Origin: Acidobacteriota bacterium
Lineage (GTDB): Bacteria; Acidobacteriota; Terriglobia; Terriglobales; Acidobacteriaceae
Length of the DNA stretch: 64,000 nucleotides
Direction: 5' to 3'
NCBI GenBank assembly: GCA_021780315.1
Contig: JAJXYY010000041.1
Span: forward strand, 186,001 to 250,000
Shown here piece by piece: positions 18,013 to 27,323 of this stretch (positions are counted from its first letter, which is position 1; each line of letters starts with the position of its first letter). A program made the position numbers and the translations under genes. The notes beneath the pieces are model-generated. The model did no database searches and was not told the DNA's origin. It saw nothing but the letters and a program-made list of their open reading frames with translations.

Positions 18013-18118
18013 GGTGTTTCCTTCTTCTGTCTGACTGCTGCGTCCTGACCAGTATAGCGGTGATAGCCCAGCCGTACGGAGGCACGCGGAGGGCCATGCG
18101 TGTTGTAATAGGGCTGCG

Positions 18119-18379
18119 ATGGCCAACGAGAAAAAAAACGAAGTTCCCCCCGACGAGAGCACGAAGGGCGCACTGGGCGAGCTGGTCAAGGCCGAGTCGA
18201 TGATCCAGTTGGCGATTGCGCTGCCCGCCGGCTGCCTGATCGGCTGGCTGCTGGGCCATTGGGCCGACGGAAAGTTTCACCAGGCATGGATCGGCATCGC
18301 CGGAATCGTGCTCGGTGCAATCGGCGGATTCCTGCAGATATTTACCACCGCGTCGCGGTATTTGAAGAGGGATTCGTGA
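18119..18379 (+). CDS. atpZ: AtpZ-type F1Fo ATP synthase accessory membrane protein
   Basis: 86 residues with two membrane helices ([20 protein letters not shown] and [19 protein letters not shown]) around the polar HWADGKFH turn. This is the AtpZ/AtpI-like pattern. In other bacteria AtpZ assists ATP synthase assembly and has been linked to Mg/Ca uptake. It is the first gene of the atpZ-I-B-E run, and its stop overlaps a possible GTG start of the next gene. Confidence 0.8.
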   Translation: MANEKKNEVPPDESTKGALGELVKAESMIQLAIALPAGCLIGWLLGHWADGKFHQAWIGIAGIVLGAIGGFLQIFTTASRYLKRDS

Positions 18380-18393
18380 GCGGAGACGGTCCG

Positions 18394-18804
18394 ATGAAGC
18401 CGATGGAGAACTTTAGCGATGCAGACTTCAAGCGGACCATCTGGAGCGCGCTCCGTCTGCTGGTCGTGATCACGGCAGTTGTGGCTCCGTTGCTGTGGTG
18501 GAAGCTGAACTGGCAGAGCGCCGCGCTGCTGGTGGTGGGGGCCCTGATCTCCGGTAGCGGCCTGTATGAGTGGCTGCGGCTAATGACCGCGGTGATGGTG
18601 CGGATGGATGGCGGCGAGCGAGCCAAGCCCATGGGGCTGGTTTTGACCGGATTCTTCGTGCGCCTGGGGCTGACGGTCGTGCTCCTGTATGTTAGCCTTA
18701 AGATTCTGGATGGTTCGGTCTACGCGCTGGCAGGAGGCCTTGTGCTGGGAGTGTTTGCACTCACGGTGGAAGGACTTCGGCTCATGAAGGCGTGGACAGT
18801 TTAG
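18394..18804 (+). CDS. ATP synthase subunit I-like membrane protein
   Basis: 136 residues with four hydrophobic segments (LRLLVVITAVVAPLLWWKL; SAALLVVGALISGSGLYEWLRL; MGLVLTGFFVRLGLTVVLLYVS; SVYALAGGLVLGVFALTVEGLRL). Position between atpZ and atpB and the conserved-looking 'FFVRLGLTVVLLY' helix suggest an AtpI-type c-ring assembly helper (moderately sure). ATG 18394 has GGAGA seven bases upstream. GTG 18376, overlapping the atpZ stop, is an equally coupled alternative that adds six residues. Confidence 0.7.
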   Translation: MKPMENFSDADFKRTIWSALRLLVVITAVVAPLLWWKLNWQSAALLVVGALISGSGLYEWLRLMTAVMVRMDGGERAKPMGLVLTGFFVRLGLTVVLLYVSLKILDGSVYALAGGLVLGVFALTVEGLRLMKAWTV

Positions 18805-18825
18805 ACCCGCTGTCCCACAAAATTT

Positions 18826-19557
18826 ATGTCGACTCCGCTACTTCTTACCCGCGTTCTCAACGACCATTTTGCCGGTCCCGTGTCCAGCCTGCTGCAGGCC
18901 GTACACGTGCATCCTGCCCACCCGGCAGCGCCGATTACCAACGCCTTTGCGATGGAACTGCTGGTGTTTACTCTGCTGCTGGCCTACTTTCTGGTGGTGC
19001 GCCTCACGCTCAACGTGGAGAAGCCGGCCGCCGCGCAGCACCTGGCCGAGATGACCCACGAGTTTGTGTCCGAGCAGGGCGAATCGATCATCGGCCATGG
19101 CTCGGAGCGGTTTACCAGCTACCTGACGGCTCTGTTTCTGTTCATCCTGCTCAGCAATCTGCTGGGTCTGGTCCCGGGTCTGGAGTCGCCGACGGCCGAT
19201 GTCGTTGTGCCGCTGGGCTTCGCGCTGGTCACGTTTCTCTACTACCACTACCATGGCGTTCGGGCCAACGGCGTCAGCTACTACAAGCAGTTTGTCGGGC
19301 CGGTTTGGTGGCTCTCCTGGCTGCTGCTGCCCATCGAGATCATCTCGCACTGCGCCCGCGTCCTGTCGCTGACGGTCCGGTTGTACGCCAACATGTTTGC
19401 TGGCGACCTGGTCACCCTGGCGTTCTTCTCGCTGGTGCCAATCGGTATTCCACTGATCTTTCTGGGGCTGCACCTCGGCGTTGCGCTGGTGCAGGCGTAT
19501 GTGTTCTTCCTGCTGGCGGCGATCTATCTTTCCCTGGCTGTGGCACACGACCACTAG
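18826..19557 (+). CDS. atpB: F1Fo ATP synthase subunit a
   Basis: 243 residues with five or six membrane helices. The essential arginine lies in the late helix LSLTVRLYANMFAGD, with the later conserved GVALVQAYVFFLLAAIYL segment. Subunit a provides the half-channels through which protons reach the c-ring. The 'GLVPGLESPTADVVVPLG' segment is typical of this family. Spacing to the previous gene is 21 bases. A 167-base gap containing a hairpin separates it from atpE. Confidence 0.95.
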   Translation: MSTPLLLTRVLNDHFAGPVSSLLQAVHVHPAHPAAPITNAFAMELLVFTLLLAYFLVVRLTLNVEKPAAAQHLAEMTHEFVSEQGESIIGHGSERFTSYLTALFLFILLSNLLGLVPGLESPTADVVVPLGFALVTFLYYHYHGVRANGVSYYKQFVGPVWWLSWLLLPIEIISHCARVLSLTVRLYANMFAGDLVTLAFFSLVPIGIPLIFLGLHLGVALVQAYVFFLLAAIYLSLAVAHDH

Positions 19558-19607
19558 TCTTTTGCACCACCCAAGGGCGTAAGCTCTGGGCTACCTTTTT
19601 TGAGTTT

Positions 19608-19634
19608 GCTGCGAAGGGGCTCCCTCTTCGCAGC
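19608..19634 (+). other. Hairpin in the atpB-atpE spacer
   Basis: A nine-pair stem GCTGCGAAG/CTTCGCAGC lies midway between atpB and atpE. It has no U-tract. It may be an mRNA processing or stability element that sets higher expression of subunit c, which is needed in many copies (inference). Confidence 0.4.
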
Positions 19635-19724
19635 AGGTACCATCGCCGCATAGCGTGAGGGTGCCAGCACGGTGAGCATCAACCACCCACTGGCGGCGAA
19701 TTTGACGGGAGAAGGAGTAACACC

Positions 19725-20027
19725 ATGAAGAAGCTGCAATATGTATTTATGACGTTGGCCGCGATGCTGCTTGCAACGCCGGCTTTTGCTCAGAGCACCG
19801 CTGCTGGCGGGTTCAACACGGTTCCTTTGGCTGCTGGTCTGGGCATGGCGCTGGCTGCAGGTCTCTGCGGTCTGGGTCAGGGCAAGGCAACGGCTTCGGC
19901 GACCGAGGCTTTGGCACGTAACCCCGGCGCACGCCCTGGAATCTTTATCTTCCTGATTCTCGGTCTGGCGTTCATCGAGTCCCTCGCGCTGTTCACGTTC
20001 GTCATCATCTTCCTGAAGGCTGTCTAA
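19725..20027 (+). CDS. atpE: F1Fo ATP synthase subunit c
   Basis: 100 residues. The second helix FIFLILGLAFIESLALF carries the ion-binding Glu85. The polar loop is ALARNPGARPG, and the first helix has the glycine series GLGMALAAGLCGLGQGKA. The first 23 residues (MKKLQYVFMTLAAMLLATPAFAQ) look like a cleavable signal peptide, which most subunit c proteins lack. The ribosome site GGGAGAAGGAG is very strong, consistent with the need for many copies. No b, delta, alpha, gamma, beta or epsilon subunit genes follow; a strong terminator does. Confidence 0.95.
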   Translation: MKKLQYVFMTLAAMLLATPAFAQSTAAGGFNTVPLAAGLGMALAAGLCGLGQGKATASATEALARNPGARPGIFIFLILGLAFIESLALFTFVIIFLKAV

Positions 20028-20051
20028 CTGGTTCAGGTTTTCAGTCTGCTG

Positions 20052-20090
20052 CAACAGAAAAGCCTCCGCATCGCGGAGGCTTTTCTGTTG
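20052..20090. terminator. Bidirectional terminator between atpE and nuoN
   Basis: Perfect 18-base arms (20052-20069 and 20073-20090) around ATC have a GC-rich core (GCCTCCGC/GCGGAGGC) with A- and T-runs on the outside. It can therefore act for both convergent transcripts. Confidence 0.93.
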
Positions 20091-20122
20091 GATGGTACGT
20101 TTGTGATCGAGTGCCGGTGCGT

Positions 20123-21649
20123 CTAGCGCTGCTCCATCTGGAGTTCGACGTGGCAGTTGTCCGGGTGCGGAGCACAGTGTTGACGCGCCGACTCGATGAT
20201 GGTGCTGGTGCCCGCATACTGCGTGAGCCACAGTGTATTGCCGGGCAGGATACCCAGTACCAGGGTCGCGATGGCAGCCAACGTTAGCCCGACTGCTGCT
20301 GGGACGCTGACGCGGCGGGCTGGTATGGAGGTCAGGGCAGCCGACTCGGCGGTGGGCTTGGCATAGACCGCTGCCAACAACCGCAGGTAGTAGAAGCAGG
20401 CGACGCCGCTGTTCAGCAGGCCGATCACTGCCAGCCAGACATGTCCCGCAGCAACTGCGGCCGAGAAAACATAGAACTTGCCGAAGAAGCCGCCGGTGAA
20501 GGGAATCCCGATCAGGGACAACAGAAAGAAGGCCAACAGGGCAGCCAGCATCGGGCGGCGGGAGGCAAGACCGGTGAAGTCTTCCTGTGAGCGGGCCGTC
20601 TCGTCGTAGCCGCTCACCTGCGTGATCACGGCGAAGGCTCCAACGTTCATGGCAGCGTAGGTGGCGGTGTAGAAGCAGGCTGCGGCAATGCCATCCTGCG
20701 GAAAGGCAGTAAAGGCAACCAGCAGATAGCCGGCGTGAGCGATCGAGGAGTACGCCAGCATACGCTTCACATCACGCTGCAGCAGTGCGCCCAGGTTGCC
20801 GACGGTCATCGATAGCGCGGCCAGCACCCACATCAGGATCGCCCAGCGGTGCTGCATGGCAGGGAAGCCCGAGAACGTAATGCGCAGCAGGACGGCAAAC
20901 GCGGCCGCCTTGGGGGCCGTCGACATCAGGCCAACCACCGGAGCCGGGGCACCCTGGTAGACGTCGGGCGTCCACACATGGAACGGAGCAGCCGAGACCT
21001 TGAAGCCGAGGCCTATGATCAGCATGGCGAGGGCGAGGAAGGCGAGGTGAGGGGTCGCAGTGGTCTCCAGACCATGAGCGATGGCGTAGATGTTGGTCGA
21101 GCCGGTCGCTCCAAACGCCAGCGCAATACCGTAGAGAAAGAATGCAGTTGCAAACGAGCCGAGCAGAAAGTACTTGAGCGAAGACTCGGACGCGGTCGCC
21201 TGACCCTTGCGAAAGCCAGCCATGATGTACGTGGAGATGGAGGAGATCTCGAGACCTACGAAGACCATAAGCAGTTCGACCGAGGAGGTCATGAACATCA
21301 TGCCAGTGGCACCGAAGAGGGTGAGGGCAAAGTACTCGCCCGCGTGCGTGGCATGGCCTTCGAAGTAGTCCAGCGAACCAAGCAGGGTAACCAGAACGAC
21401 AGCAGCGATCAGCAGGTGGAAGAATATGCTGAACGCATCCACCTGAATGGTGCCGTAGAACGCATGCAGCGTCCCGAACTGGAGCTGATACCAACTGGCC
21501 AAACCGGCCAGCGCGGTGCCGAGGATAGCAATCCAGCCCAGCGGCTTTCGGCTGGCGGCCGCAGGCAGGCAAGGCTCGGCGAGCATGATCAGTACACCGG
21601 CGAGGACAAGGATGTATTCGGGCAGGAGGGCGAGGACGTTAGGAGACAT
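20123..21649 (-). CDS. nuoN: NADH-quinone oxidoreductase subunit N
   Basis: 508 residues, about 14 membrane helices. It is one of three antiporter-like proton-pumping subunits of complex I. Family features are the [16 protein letters not shown] start, [33 protein letters not shown] with the conserved Glu, [16 protein letters not shown], and [21 protein letters not shown] with the central Lys. It is the last gene of the nuo operon. Its ATG overlaps the nuoM stop by one base, which couples translation. Confidence 0.97.
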   Translation of the reverse strand: MSPNVLALLPEYILVLAGVLIMLAEPCLPAAASRKPLGWIAILGTALAGLASWYQLQFGTLHAFYGTIQVDAFSIFFHLLIAAVVLVTLLGSLDYFEGHATHAGEYFALTLFGATGMMFMTSSVELLMVFVGLEISSISTYIMAGFRKGQATASESSLKYFLLGSFATAFFLYGIALAFGATGSTNIYAIAHGLETTATPHLAFLALAMLIIGLGFKVSAAPFHVWTPDVYQGAPAPVVGLMSTAPKAAAFAVLLRITFSGFPAMQHRWAILMWVLAALSMTVGNLGALLQRDVKRMLAYSSIAHAGYLLVAFTAFPQDGIAAACFYTATYAAMNVGAFAVITQVSGYDETARSQEDFTGLASRRPMLAALLAFFLLSLIGIPFTGGFFGKFYVFSAAVAAGHVWLAVIGLLNSGVACFYYLRLLAAVYAKPTAESAALTSIPARRVSVPAAVGLTLAAIATLVLGILPGNTLWLTQYAGTSTIIESARQHCAPHPDNCHVELQMEQR

Positions 21650-23217
21650 TAGCGCGGGCCTCCTTCGGCGGCGTGGACATTGGAAGTGGTGGCCTCGGCA
21701 GGCGGTGCGGTTGATTCGATACTCTCGTGCTGCTGGGCGATGCGGGTTCCGGCTTCGTCAATAGCCCGCATCCAATACGGCGATGCGACGCCCATGGCAA
21801 GCATAACGGCGACCACAGGCCACAGAGCCAGATGCTCGCGTGCGTCAAGGTCCGGGGCAGTCACGGCAGAGGACTTGAGTCCGAGCGAACCGTAGAAGAC
21901 CCGCTGGATCATCATCAGCATGTACGCAGCCGTAAGGATAACTCCAGTAGTAGCCAGCGCTGTCCACATCACATGGTGGGCAAAAGACGCCTGCATGGCG
22001 CCGGAGAAGACCAGAAACTCGCCAACAAAGCCGTTCAGGATCGGCAGACCCACCACCGAGAGGGTAGTGATGACAAATAGCGTGACGATCCATGGCAGCT
22101 TCGCAGCCAGACCGCCAAACTCACGCATATCGTAGGTCCCATAACGCTCGTACAGCAGGCCAAGCAGCATGAACAGTGCGCCGCCACCGATTCCTTCGTT
22201 CAGCGTCTGATAGATACCGCCGTCGAGCCCGGCAATCGTAAAGGTGAAGATGCCCAGTACGACAACGCTGACGTGGCCCAGCGTCCCATATGCCGCGAGC
22301 CGTTTGAGGTCTTTCTGGACCAGGGCAATCAGTGCACCGTAGACGATGCCGATAGCTCCCAGCGCAATCATCAGCGGAGCGATGCGGTGCGACTGCTGCG
22401 GGAATATCCCGAATGAGAAGCGCAGAATCGAGTACAAGCCCAGCTTGCCAGCAAGCACCATGACGGCTGCGGTGGGCGCCTCGGAGATGGCATCCGACAA
22501 CCAGCCATGTAGCGGGAAGATCGGTACCTTTACCGCGAAGGCTGCCAGAAACGCCAGCGAAGCCAGCCACAGAGCAGCAGAGTTCGGCGAGATGCTGTTG
22601 GCCGCGGCAAATCCAGCCAGCGTAGGCAGATCGAACGTACCCGTCTTCACATAGAGCCACAGAATAGCCACCAGCAGGATGGCCGATGGGATGAACGCGT
22701 AGAGGAAGTACTTGATCGCAGCGCGGCGGCGATTTTCCGTCCGGCCAAACGTGGCGATCAGCAGCGTCATCGGAACCAGCGAAAGCTCCCAGAACGCGTA
22801 GTACAGGAACAGGTCGAGCGAGACGAAGATGCCCAGCATCGCCACCTGCTGTAGCAGGAAGAGGATGTAGAAGAGCTTCTTGCGCGAGTCGATGGCGCGC
22901 CACGAGATGAGCACACCCAGCGGTGCAAGAAATCCGGTCAGCACGATCAGCCACATTGAGAGGCCGTCGACGCCCAGATGGTAGTGAATCGCAGGCGAAC
23001 TGATCCAGGAGTGATCTGTGTCGAACTGGTACGAGCCAGCCGCAGCCGAGTAGTCGTAGTGCGCCGGCAGATGCAGCGTGCAGACAAACGTAAGCAGCGT
23101 GATAGCCAGCGCGCCCCACTGCATGGTCTTGCCCTTGTCCGGCAGAATGGCCAGCAGCAATGCGCCTGCAAGCGGCACGAAGGTGATGATGGTCAGGATG
23201 GAGTGGTCGATAGTCAT
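21649..23217 (-). CDS. nuoM: NADH-quinone oxidoreductase subunit M
   Basis: 522 residues, antiporter-like complex I subunit. Motifs are [35 protein letters not shown] with the essential Glu, [31 protein letters not shown] with the central Lys, and [21 protein letters not shown] short hydrophilic C-terminal tail ([18 protein letters not shown]) extends beyond the usual end. It sits 63 bases after nuoL and overlaps nuoN by one base. Confidence 0.97.
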   Translation of the reverse strand: MTIDHSILTIITFVPLAGALLLAILPDKGKTMQWGALAITLLTFVCTLHLPAHYDYSAAAGSYQFDTDHSWISSPAIHYHLGVDGLSMWLIVLTGFLAPLGVLISWRAIDSRKKLFYILFLLQQVAMLGIFVSLDLFLYYAFWELSLVPMTLLIATFGRTENRRRAAIKYFLYAFIPSAILLVAILWLYVKTGTFDLPTLAGFAAANSISPNSAALWLASLAFLAAFAVKVPIFPLHGWLSDAISEAPTAAVMVLAGKLGLYSILRFSFGIFPQQSHRIAPLMIALGAIGIVYGALIALVQKDLKRLAAYGTLGHVSVVVLGIFTFTIAGLDGGIYQTLNEGIGGGALFMLLGLLYERYGTYDMREFGGLAAKLPWIVTLFVITTLSVVGLPILNGFVGEFLVFSGAMQASFAHHVMWTALATTGVILTAAYMLMMIQRVFYGSLGLKSSAVTAPDLDAREHLALWPVVAVMLAMGVASPYWMRAIDEAGTRIAQQHESIESTAPPAEATTSNVHAAEGGPR

Positions 23218-23280
23218 ATGCTTCCTGCGTTCATAAACGTCCTGCGTTCCTTCGATTGCTGCGATACCTGTGCGATGTGT

Positions 23281-25263
23281 TTAGTGGATCCACAGTGCGC
23301 GGCCAAAGATCATGACGATAAGCACGGCCGCAGCGCCTACGGCGAGCCAGCCGGCGTACGAGCGGATGTTGCCCGACTGCATACGACGAGTAAGTCCGCT
23401 CAGGCCTCGGGTGGTTGCTCCGGAGAGCGCGCCAAAGCCGTTGACTACGCCGCCGTCGATCACGCCAGCCAGAATCAGACGGGTGAACATCAGCAGCGGC
23501 GTGACAAGGACCACGTTATACAGCTCATCGATGTAGAACTTGTTCTCGACGATGCGATACAAGCCCGGAGCGCGCTGGGCCAACGCTGACGCGGTGCCGG
23601 GCTTCTTGAAGTAGAAGAGGAAGGCGACGAAGAAGCCGAGGGCAGCGGTCAGCACCGAGACGGCAGCGAGCGTCAACTCCAGACCGTGACTGGCCACGCT
23701 GGTCGCCGCTTCCGCAGTAGCTCCAGTCTCAAAGACCGGAGCCAGGAAGTGCTCAATCTCGTTGTGGCCGCCCAACGCAGCAGGCACACCAACCCAGCCG
23801 CCAATCACAGACAGAATGGCCAGTACGACCAGCGGCAATAGCATGATCCAGGGCGACTCATGCACGCCATGGGTTGCATGGGCGTCGTCATGGTGCGCAT
23901 CGTGCCCTGCCTCCTCCACACGCGACTCGCCAAAGAACGTCTTGAACCACAGCCGGAACATGTAGAACGAGGTCATCCCAGCCGTGATCAGGCCCACAGC
24001 CCACAGTAGCTTGCCTAGCGGATTGTCGGAGGTGAACGCGCGGAACAGGATCTCGTCCTTGGAGAAGAAGCCTGCCCACGGTGGAATCCCAGCAATCGCG
24101 ACTACGCCCATTGTCATTGTCCAGAACGTGACCGGAATCTTCTTCCACAGGCCGCCCATCTTGCGCATGTCCTGCTCGCCCGAGAGCGCATGGATCACCG
24201 ACCCGGCAGCGAGGAACAGCAGTGCCTTGAAGAACGCATGGGTCAGCAGGTGGAAGATGCCAGCCGTGTAAGCTCCCACTCCGCAGGCAAGAAACATGTA
24301 GCCAAGCTGCGAGACCGTGGAGTACGCCAGCACTCGCTTGATGTCGTGCTGCACCATGCCGATGCCCGCAGCGAAGATCGCTGTCGCAGCGCCGATGATA
24401 GCAACAACGCCCAGCGCGTAGGGCGAGCGGTCAAACAAAGTGTGGCAGCGAGCCACCATATAAATACCGGCCGTCACCATCGTCGCTGCATGGATCAGGG
24501 CAGATACCGGCGTCGGACCTTCCATCGCATCGGGCAGCCACACATACAGAGGAATCTGCGCGGACTTTCCGGCAGCCCCTACCACCAGCAACAGCGCAAT
24601 CGCCGTCAGCACGCCGCCATGCCAGTCCGGGTTAACCGTTATTGCGTTGAAGACGTGGCCAAAGTCCAGCGAGCCAAAGTGCACGACGATCAGGAACATC
24701 GCCAACAGAAAGCCAAAGTCGCCGATGCGGTTGACAATAAAGGCTTTCTTGCCGGCGTTGGCCGCGGAGTCCTTCTTGAAATAGAAGCCGATCAGCAGGT
24801 ACGAGGCCAGACCAACACCCTCCCAACCCACGAACAGCAGCAGGAAGCTGCTGGCCAACACCAGCACCGACATAAAGAACATGAACAGGTTCAGGTACGC
24901 GAAGAAGCGCCAGTAGCCTTCTTCGTGCGCCATGTATCCGGCGGAGTAGAGATGGATCAGAAAGCCGACACCCGTGACCACACCCAGCATGATCAGCGTC
25001 AGATGGTCGACCGTAAACGCGAAGTCGACATGGAAGCCGGTGATGGCAATCCACGGACGGCTGATGATCTCTATGCTCTCCGGAGCGCCGGCGGCCATCA
25101 TCGTGGACCACAACCAGGCGACCAGTGCGGCGGGAATCGCAGTACAGAGCAGGGCCACAGCAGTCACGGCGGCGCGGGGCAATTTGCGTCCAAGCGTCCC
25201 GTTGATCAGGAAGCCGGCGAAGGGCAGCAGCGGAATGAACCAGAGGTAAGAAGAGGGCATCAT
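23281..25263 (-). CDS. nuoL: NADH-quinone oxidoreductase subunit L
   Basis: 660 residues, the distal proton pump of complex I, including the long C-terminal lateral helix region. Motifs are FTVDHLTLIMLGVVTGVGFLIHLYS, LLLFVGWEGVGLASYLLIGF, GAAGKSAQIPLYVWLPDAMEGPTPVSALIHAATMVTAG and MRKMGGLWKKIPVTFWTM. A His-rich cytosolic loop (EEAGHDAHHDDAHATHGVHE) lies before the last helices. It starts 14 bases after nuoK. Confidence 0.97.
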   Translation of the reverse strand: MMPSSYLWFIPLLPFAGFLINGTLGRKLPRAAVTAVALLCTAIPAALVAWLWSTMMAAGAPESIEIISRPWIAITGFHVDFAFTVDHLTLIMLGVVTGVGFLIHLYSAGYMAHEEGYWRFFAYLNLFMFFMSVLVLASSFLLLFVGWEGVGLASYLLIGFYFKKDSAANAGKKAFIVNRIGDFGFLLAMFLIVVHFGSLDFGHVFNAITVNPDWHGGVLTAIALLLVVGAAGKSAQIPLYVWLPDAMEGPTPVSALIHAATMVTAGIYMVARCHTLFDRSPYALGVVAIIGAATAIFAAGIGMVQHDIKRVLAYSTVSQLGYMFLACGVGAYTAGIFHLLTHAFFKALLFLAAGSVIHALSGEQDMRKMGGLWKKIPVTFWTMTMGVVAIAGIPPWAGFFSKDEILFRAFTSDNPLGKLLWAVGLITAGMTSFYMFRLWFKTFFGESRVEEAGHDAHHDDAHATHGVHESPWIMLLPLVVLAILSVIGGWVGVPAALGGHNEIEHFLAPVFETGATAEAATSVASHGLELTLAAVSVLTAALGFFVAFLFYFKKPGTASALAQRAPGLYRIVENKFYIDELYNVVLVTPLLMFTRLILAGVIDGGVVNGFGALSGATTRGLSGLTRRMQSGNIRSYAGWLAVGAAAVLIVMIFGRALWIH

Positions 25264-25277
25264 TTAGGTTCGGGTGC

Positions 25278-25589
25278 TCATAGTTTCATCAGGTTGATCT
25301 GGTCGACGTTCAGAGTCTGACGCGCGCGGAAGATAGCAATGATGATGGCCAGTCCCACTGCGGCTTCCGCAGCGGCGACGACCATGACGAAGAAGACAAA
25401 GATCTGGCCGCTGACCTGATGCCACATGTGCGAAAACGCCACAAAGGTCAGGTTCACGGCGTTCAACATCAGTTCTATGGAGATGAAAATCGTAATGATG
25501 TTGCGCTTGATCAGGAACGCTGCAATACCAATTGAGAAGAGAATCGCACCGAGGACAAGATAGTAGGCAATGGGAACTTGAGCGGACAT
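25278..25589 (-). CDS. nuoK: NADH-quinone oxidoreductase subunit K
   Basis: 103 residues with three membrane helices. '[23 protein letters not shown]' carries the conserved Glu and '[22 protein letters not shown]' the second one; both belong to the proton path. The size matches NuoK exactly. It lies three bases after nuoJ. Confidence 0.96.
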   Translation of the reverse strand: MSAQVPIAYYLVLGAILFSIGIAAFLIKRNIITIFISIELMLNAVNLTFVAFSHMWHQVSGQIFVFFVMVVAAAEAAVGLAIIIAIFRARQTLNVDQINLMKL

Positions 25590-25592
25590 AAT

Positions 25593-26099
25593 CTACTGCT
25601 CCTTCCGGGCGAGCACGACAGCCCCGAGGATAGCTACCAGAATAAGAATCGAGGTGACCTCGAACGGCAGCAACAGATCGCGGAAAAGCAAACGGCTGAT
25701 CTCTGCGATGTTGTTTGCGGAATGGCTCAGGTATCCGCCCAGATCGGTACCGCCCATGGCCTTGCGCTCCGATAGAAACACAAAACTCAGCAGGCAGAAG
25801 ATGGCAGCGGCGCCCGGGAAGCCTGCAACATACGCTATCCGGCTGCCCGTCGTGTGCTCCTCTTCGCCAGCGTTCAGCAGCATGATCACGAAGACAAAGA
25901 GCACCATAATCGCGCCGGAGTAGACGATCACCTGGGCCGCAGCGAGAAACTCCGCACCCAGCGACCAGTAGAGCACCGCCAGCGACATCATGACGACCAC
26001 CAGCGACAACGCGCTGTTGATCGGATGACGCTGCAGGAGCAGATTGATGGCTCCGGCTACCGCGAGCACGCCAAAGATAAGGAAGAGGGCAAGTTGCAT
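25593..26099 (-). CDS. nuoJ: NADH-quinone oxidoreductase subunit J
   Basis: 168 residues with five helices. Family segments are HPINSALSLVVVMMSLAVLYWSLGAEFLAAAQVIVYSGAIMVLFVFVIMLLN and the closing PFEVTSILILVAILGAVVLARK. It normally follows nuoI. Here it follows nuoH across a 131-base gap without an ORF for the 8Fe subunit. Confidence 0.96.
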   Translation of the reverse strand: MQLALFLIFGVLAVAGAINLLLQRHPINSALSLVVVMMSLAVLYWSLGAEFLAAAQVIVYSGAIMVLFVFVIMLLNAGEEEHTTGSRIAYVAGFPGAAAIFCLLSFVFLSERKAMGGTDLGGYLSHSANNIAEISRLLFRDLLLPFEVTSILILVAILGAVVLARKEQ

Positions 26100-26230
26100 G
26101 ATGGTCCGCTATTTCCTTCTTGAATCCGTTGCGTCTGCTTCGTCTTGTACAGCCCGTAAGACAGTAGCGGACGGTGTGCGGCTACCTGTTGATTGTAAAG
26201 CAGGTAACCGCGTAGAAACTATCGACGACA
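26100..26230 (-). other. nuoH-nuoJ spacer where nuoI is expected but absent
   Basis: The gap contains no CxxCxxC-type ferredoxin coding sequence in any frame. It has a short inverted repeat TACCTG...CAGGTA (about 26184-26208) that could form a hairpin in the operon mRNA. Confidence 0.6.
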
Positions 26231-27289
26231 CTAACCTCGCAGCGCCATCACCAGGCTGGTGACGATGATGTTCAGCATGGCCAGTGGGAGCAAAAACTTC
26301 CAGCCAAAGCTCATCAGCTGGTCGTACCGGAAGCGCGGCAGCGTGCCTCGCACCCAGATGTAGAGAAGCAGGAACGCCAGTACCTTGGCGACAAACCACA
26401 GCACCGGCAGCACCGCCTGAACGATGGCTCCGCCGAAGGTCGGGATCAGATGCCCGAACGGGCTGGCCGGGCCGCCGAAGAACAGCAGCGTGGCCACGCA
26501 GGCAACCGTGATCATGTTGGCGTACTCTGCCATAAAGAACATGGCGAACTTCATGGAGCTGTACTCGGTGTGATAGCCGGCCACCAGTTCCGACTCCGCC
26601 TCGGGCAGGTCGAATGGCGAGCGGTTGGTCTCCGCATAGGCAGCCATCAGGTAGATGAAGAAAGCAACGAACTGGAATCCGCCGAAGACGTTCCACGACA
26701 GCGCTCCATGGGCCGCCTGGCTGTCCACAATGTCGCGTAGCCGCAGCGACTGCGCCCGCAGCACCACACCTACCAGCGAGAGACCCAGCGCCAACTCGTA
26801 GCTGATCATCTGCGAGGTCGCTCGCAGGCTGCCCAGCAGCGCAAACTTGTTGTTCGAAGACCAGCCCGAAAGTGCAATCCCGTACACCCCGATCGAGGTG
26901 ATGCCCAGAATCACCAGCAGGCCGATGTTCAGGTCGGCCACGGCAAACATGTCCACACCCTTCACGTGCTGGACCGCTCCAAATGGAACCACGGAGATGG
27001 AGATCAGCGAGCAGGCCAGTGCAATGATTGGCGCGATGATAAACAGAGGACGCTCCGCGGCCAACGGCAACAGGTCCTCTTTCAGGAACAGCTTGATGCC
27101 GTCGGCAAGCGGCTGCAGCAGACCAAAGGGACCGGTGCGCGAGGGTCCCCAGCGGTTCTGCATTCGCCCTAGAACCTTGCGCTCCAGCAGGACCGTGTAC
27201 GCCACCGCTGTCAGCGTGATGACGAGGACGACAGCGATCTTGAGGATGCTGAGCAGCAGGAATGTCTGGAACTGGCTTAGATGGCTCAC
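26231..27289 (-). CDS. nuoH: NADH-quinone oxidoreductase subunit H
   Basis: 352 residues, eight membrane helices, forming much of the quinone chamber. Characteristic segments are [79 protein letters not shown] (here GVYGIAL), and [35 protein letters not shown] with its acidic quinone-site loop. It starts 34 bases after nuoG. Confidence 0.97.
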   Translation of the reverse strand: [352 protein letters not shown]

Positions 27290-27323
27290 GGTGTCTGGAT
27301 GCGCTCCTATGGTTGCCTTGCTG

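Noticed and set aside
26109..26696. A 195-codon minus-strand frame covering the nuoH-nuoJ gap as a possible nuoI
   Set aside because: It lies mostly in an alternate phase of nuoH and lacks the two CxxCxxCxxxCP motifs of the 8Fe subunit.
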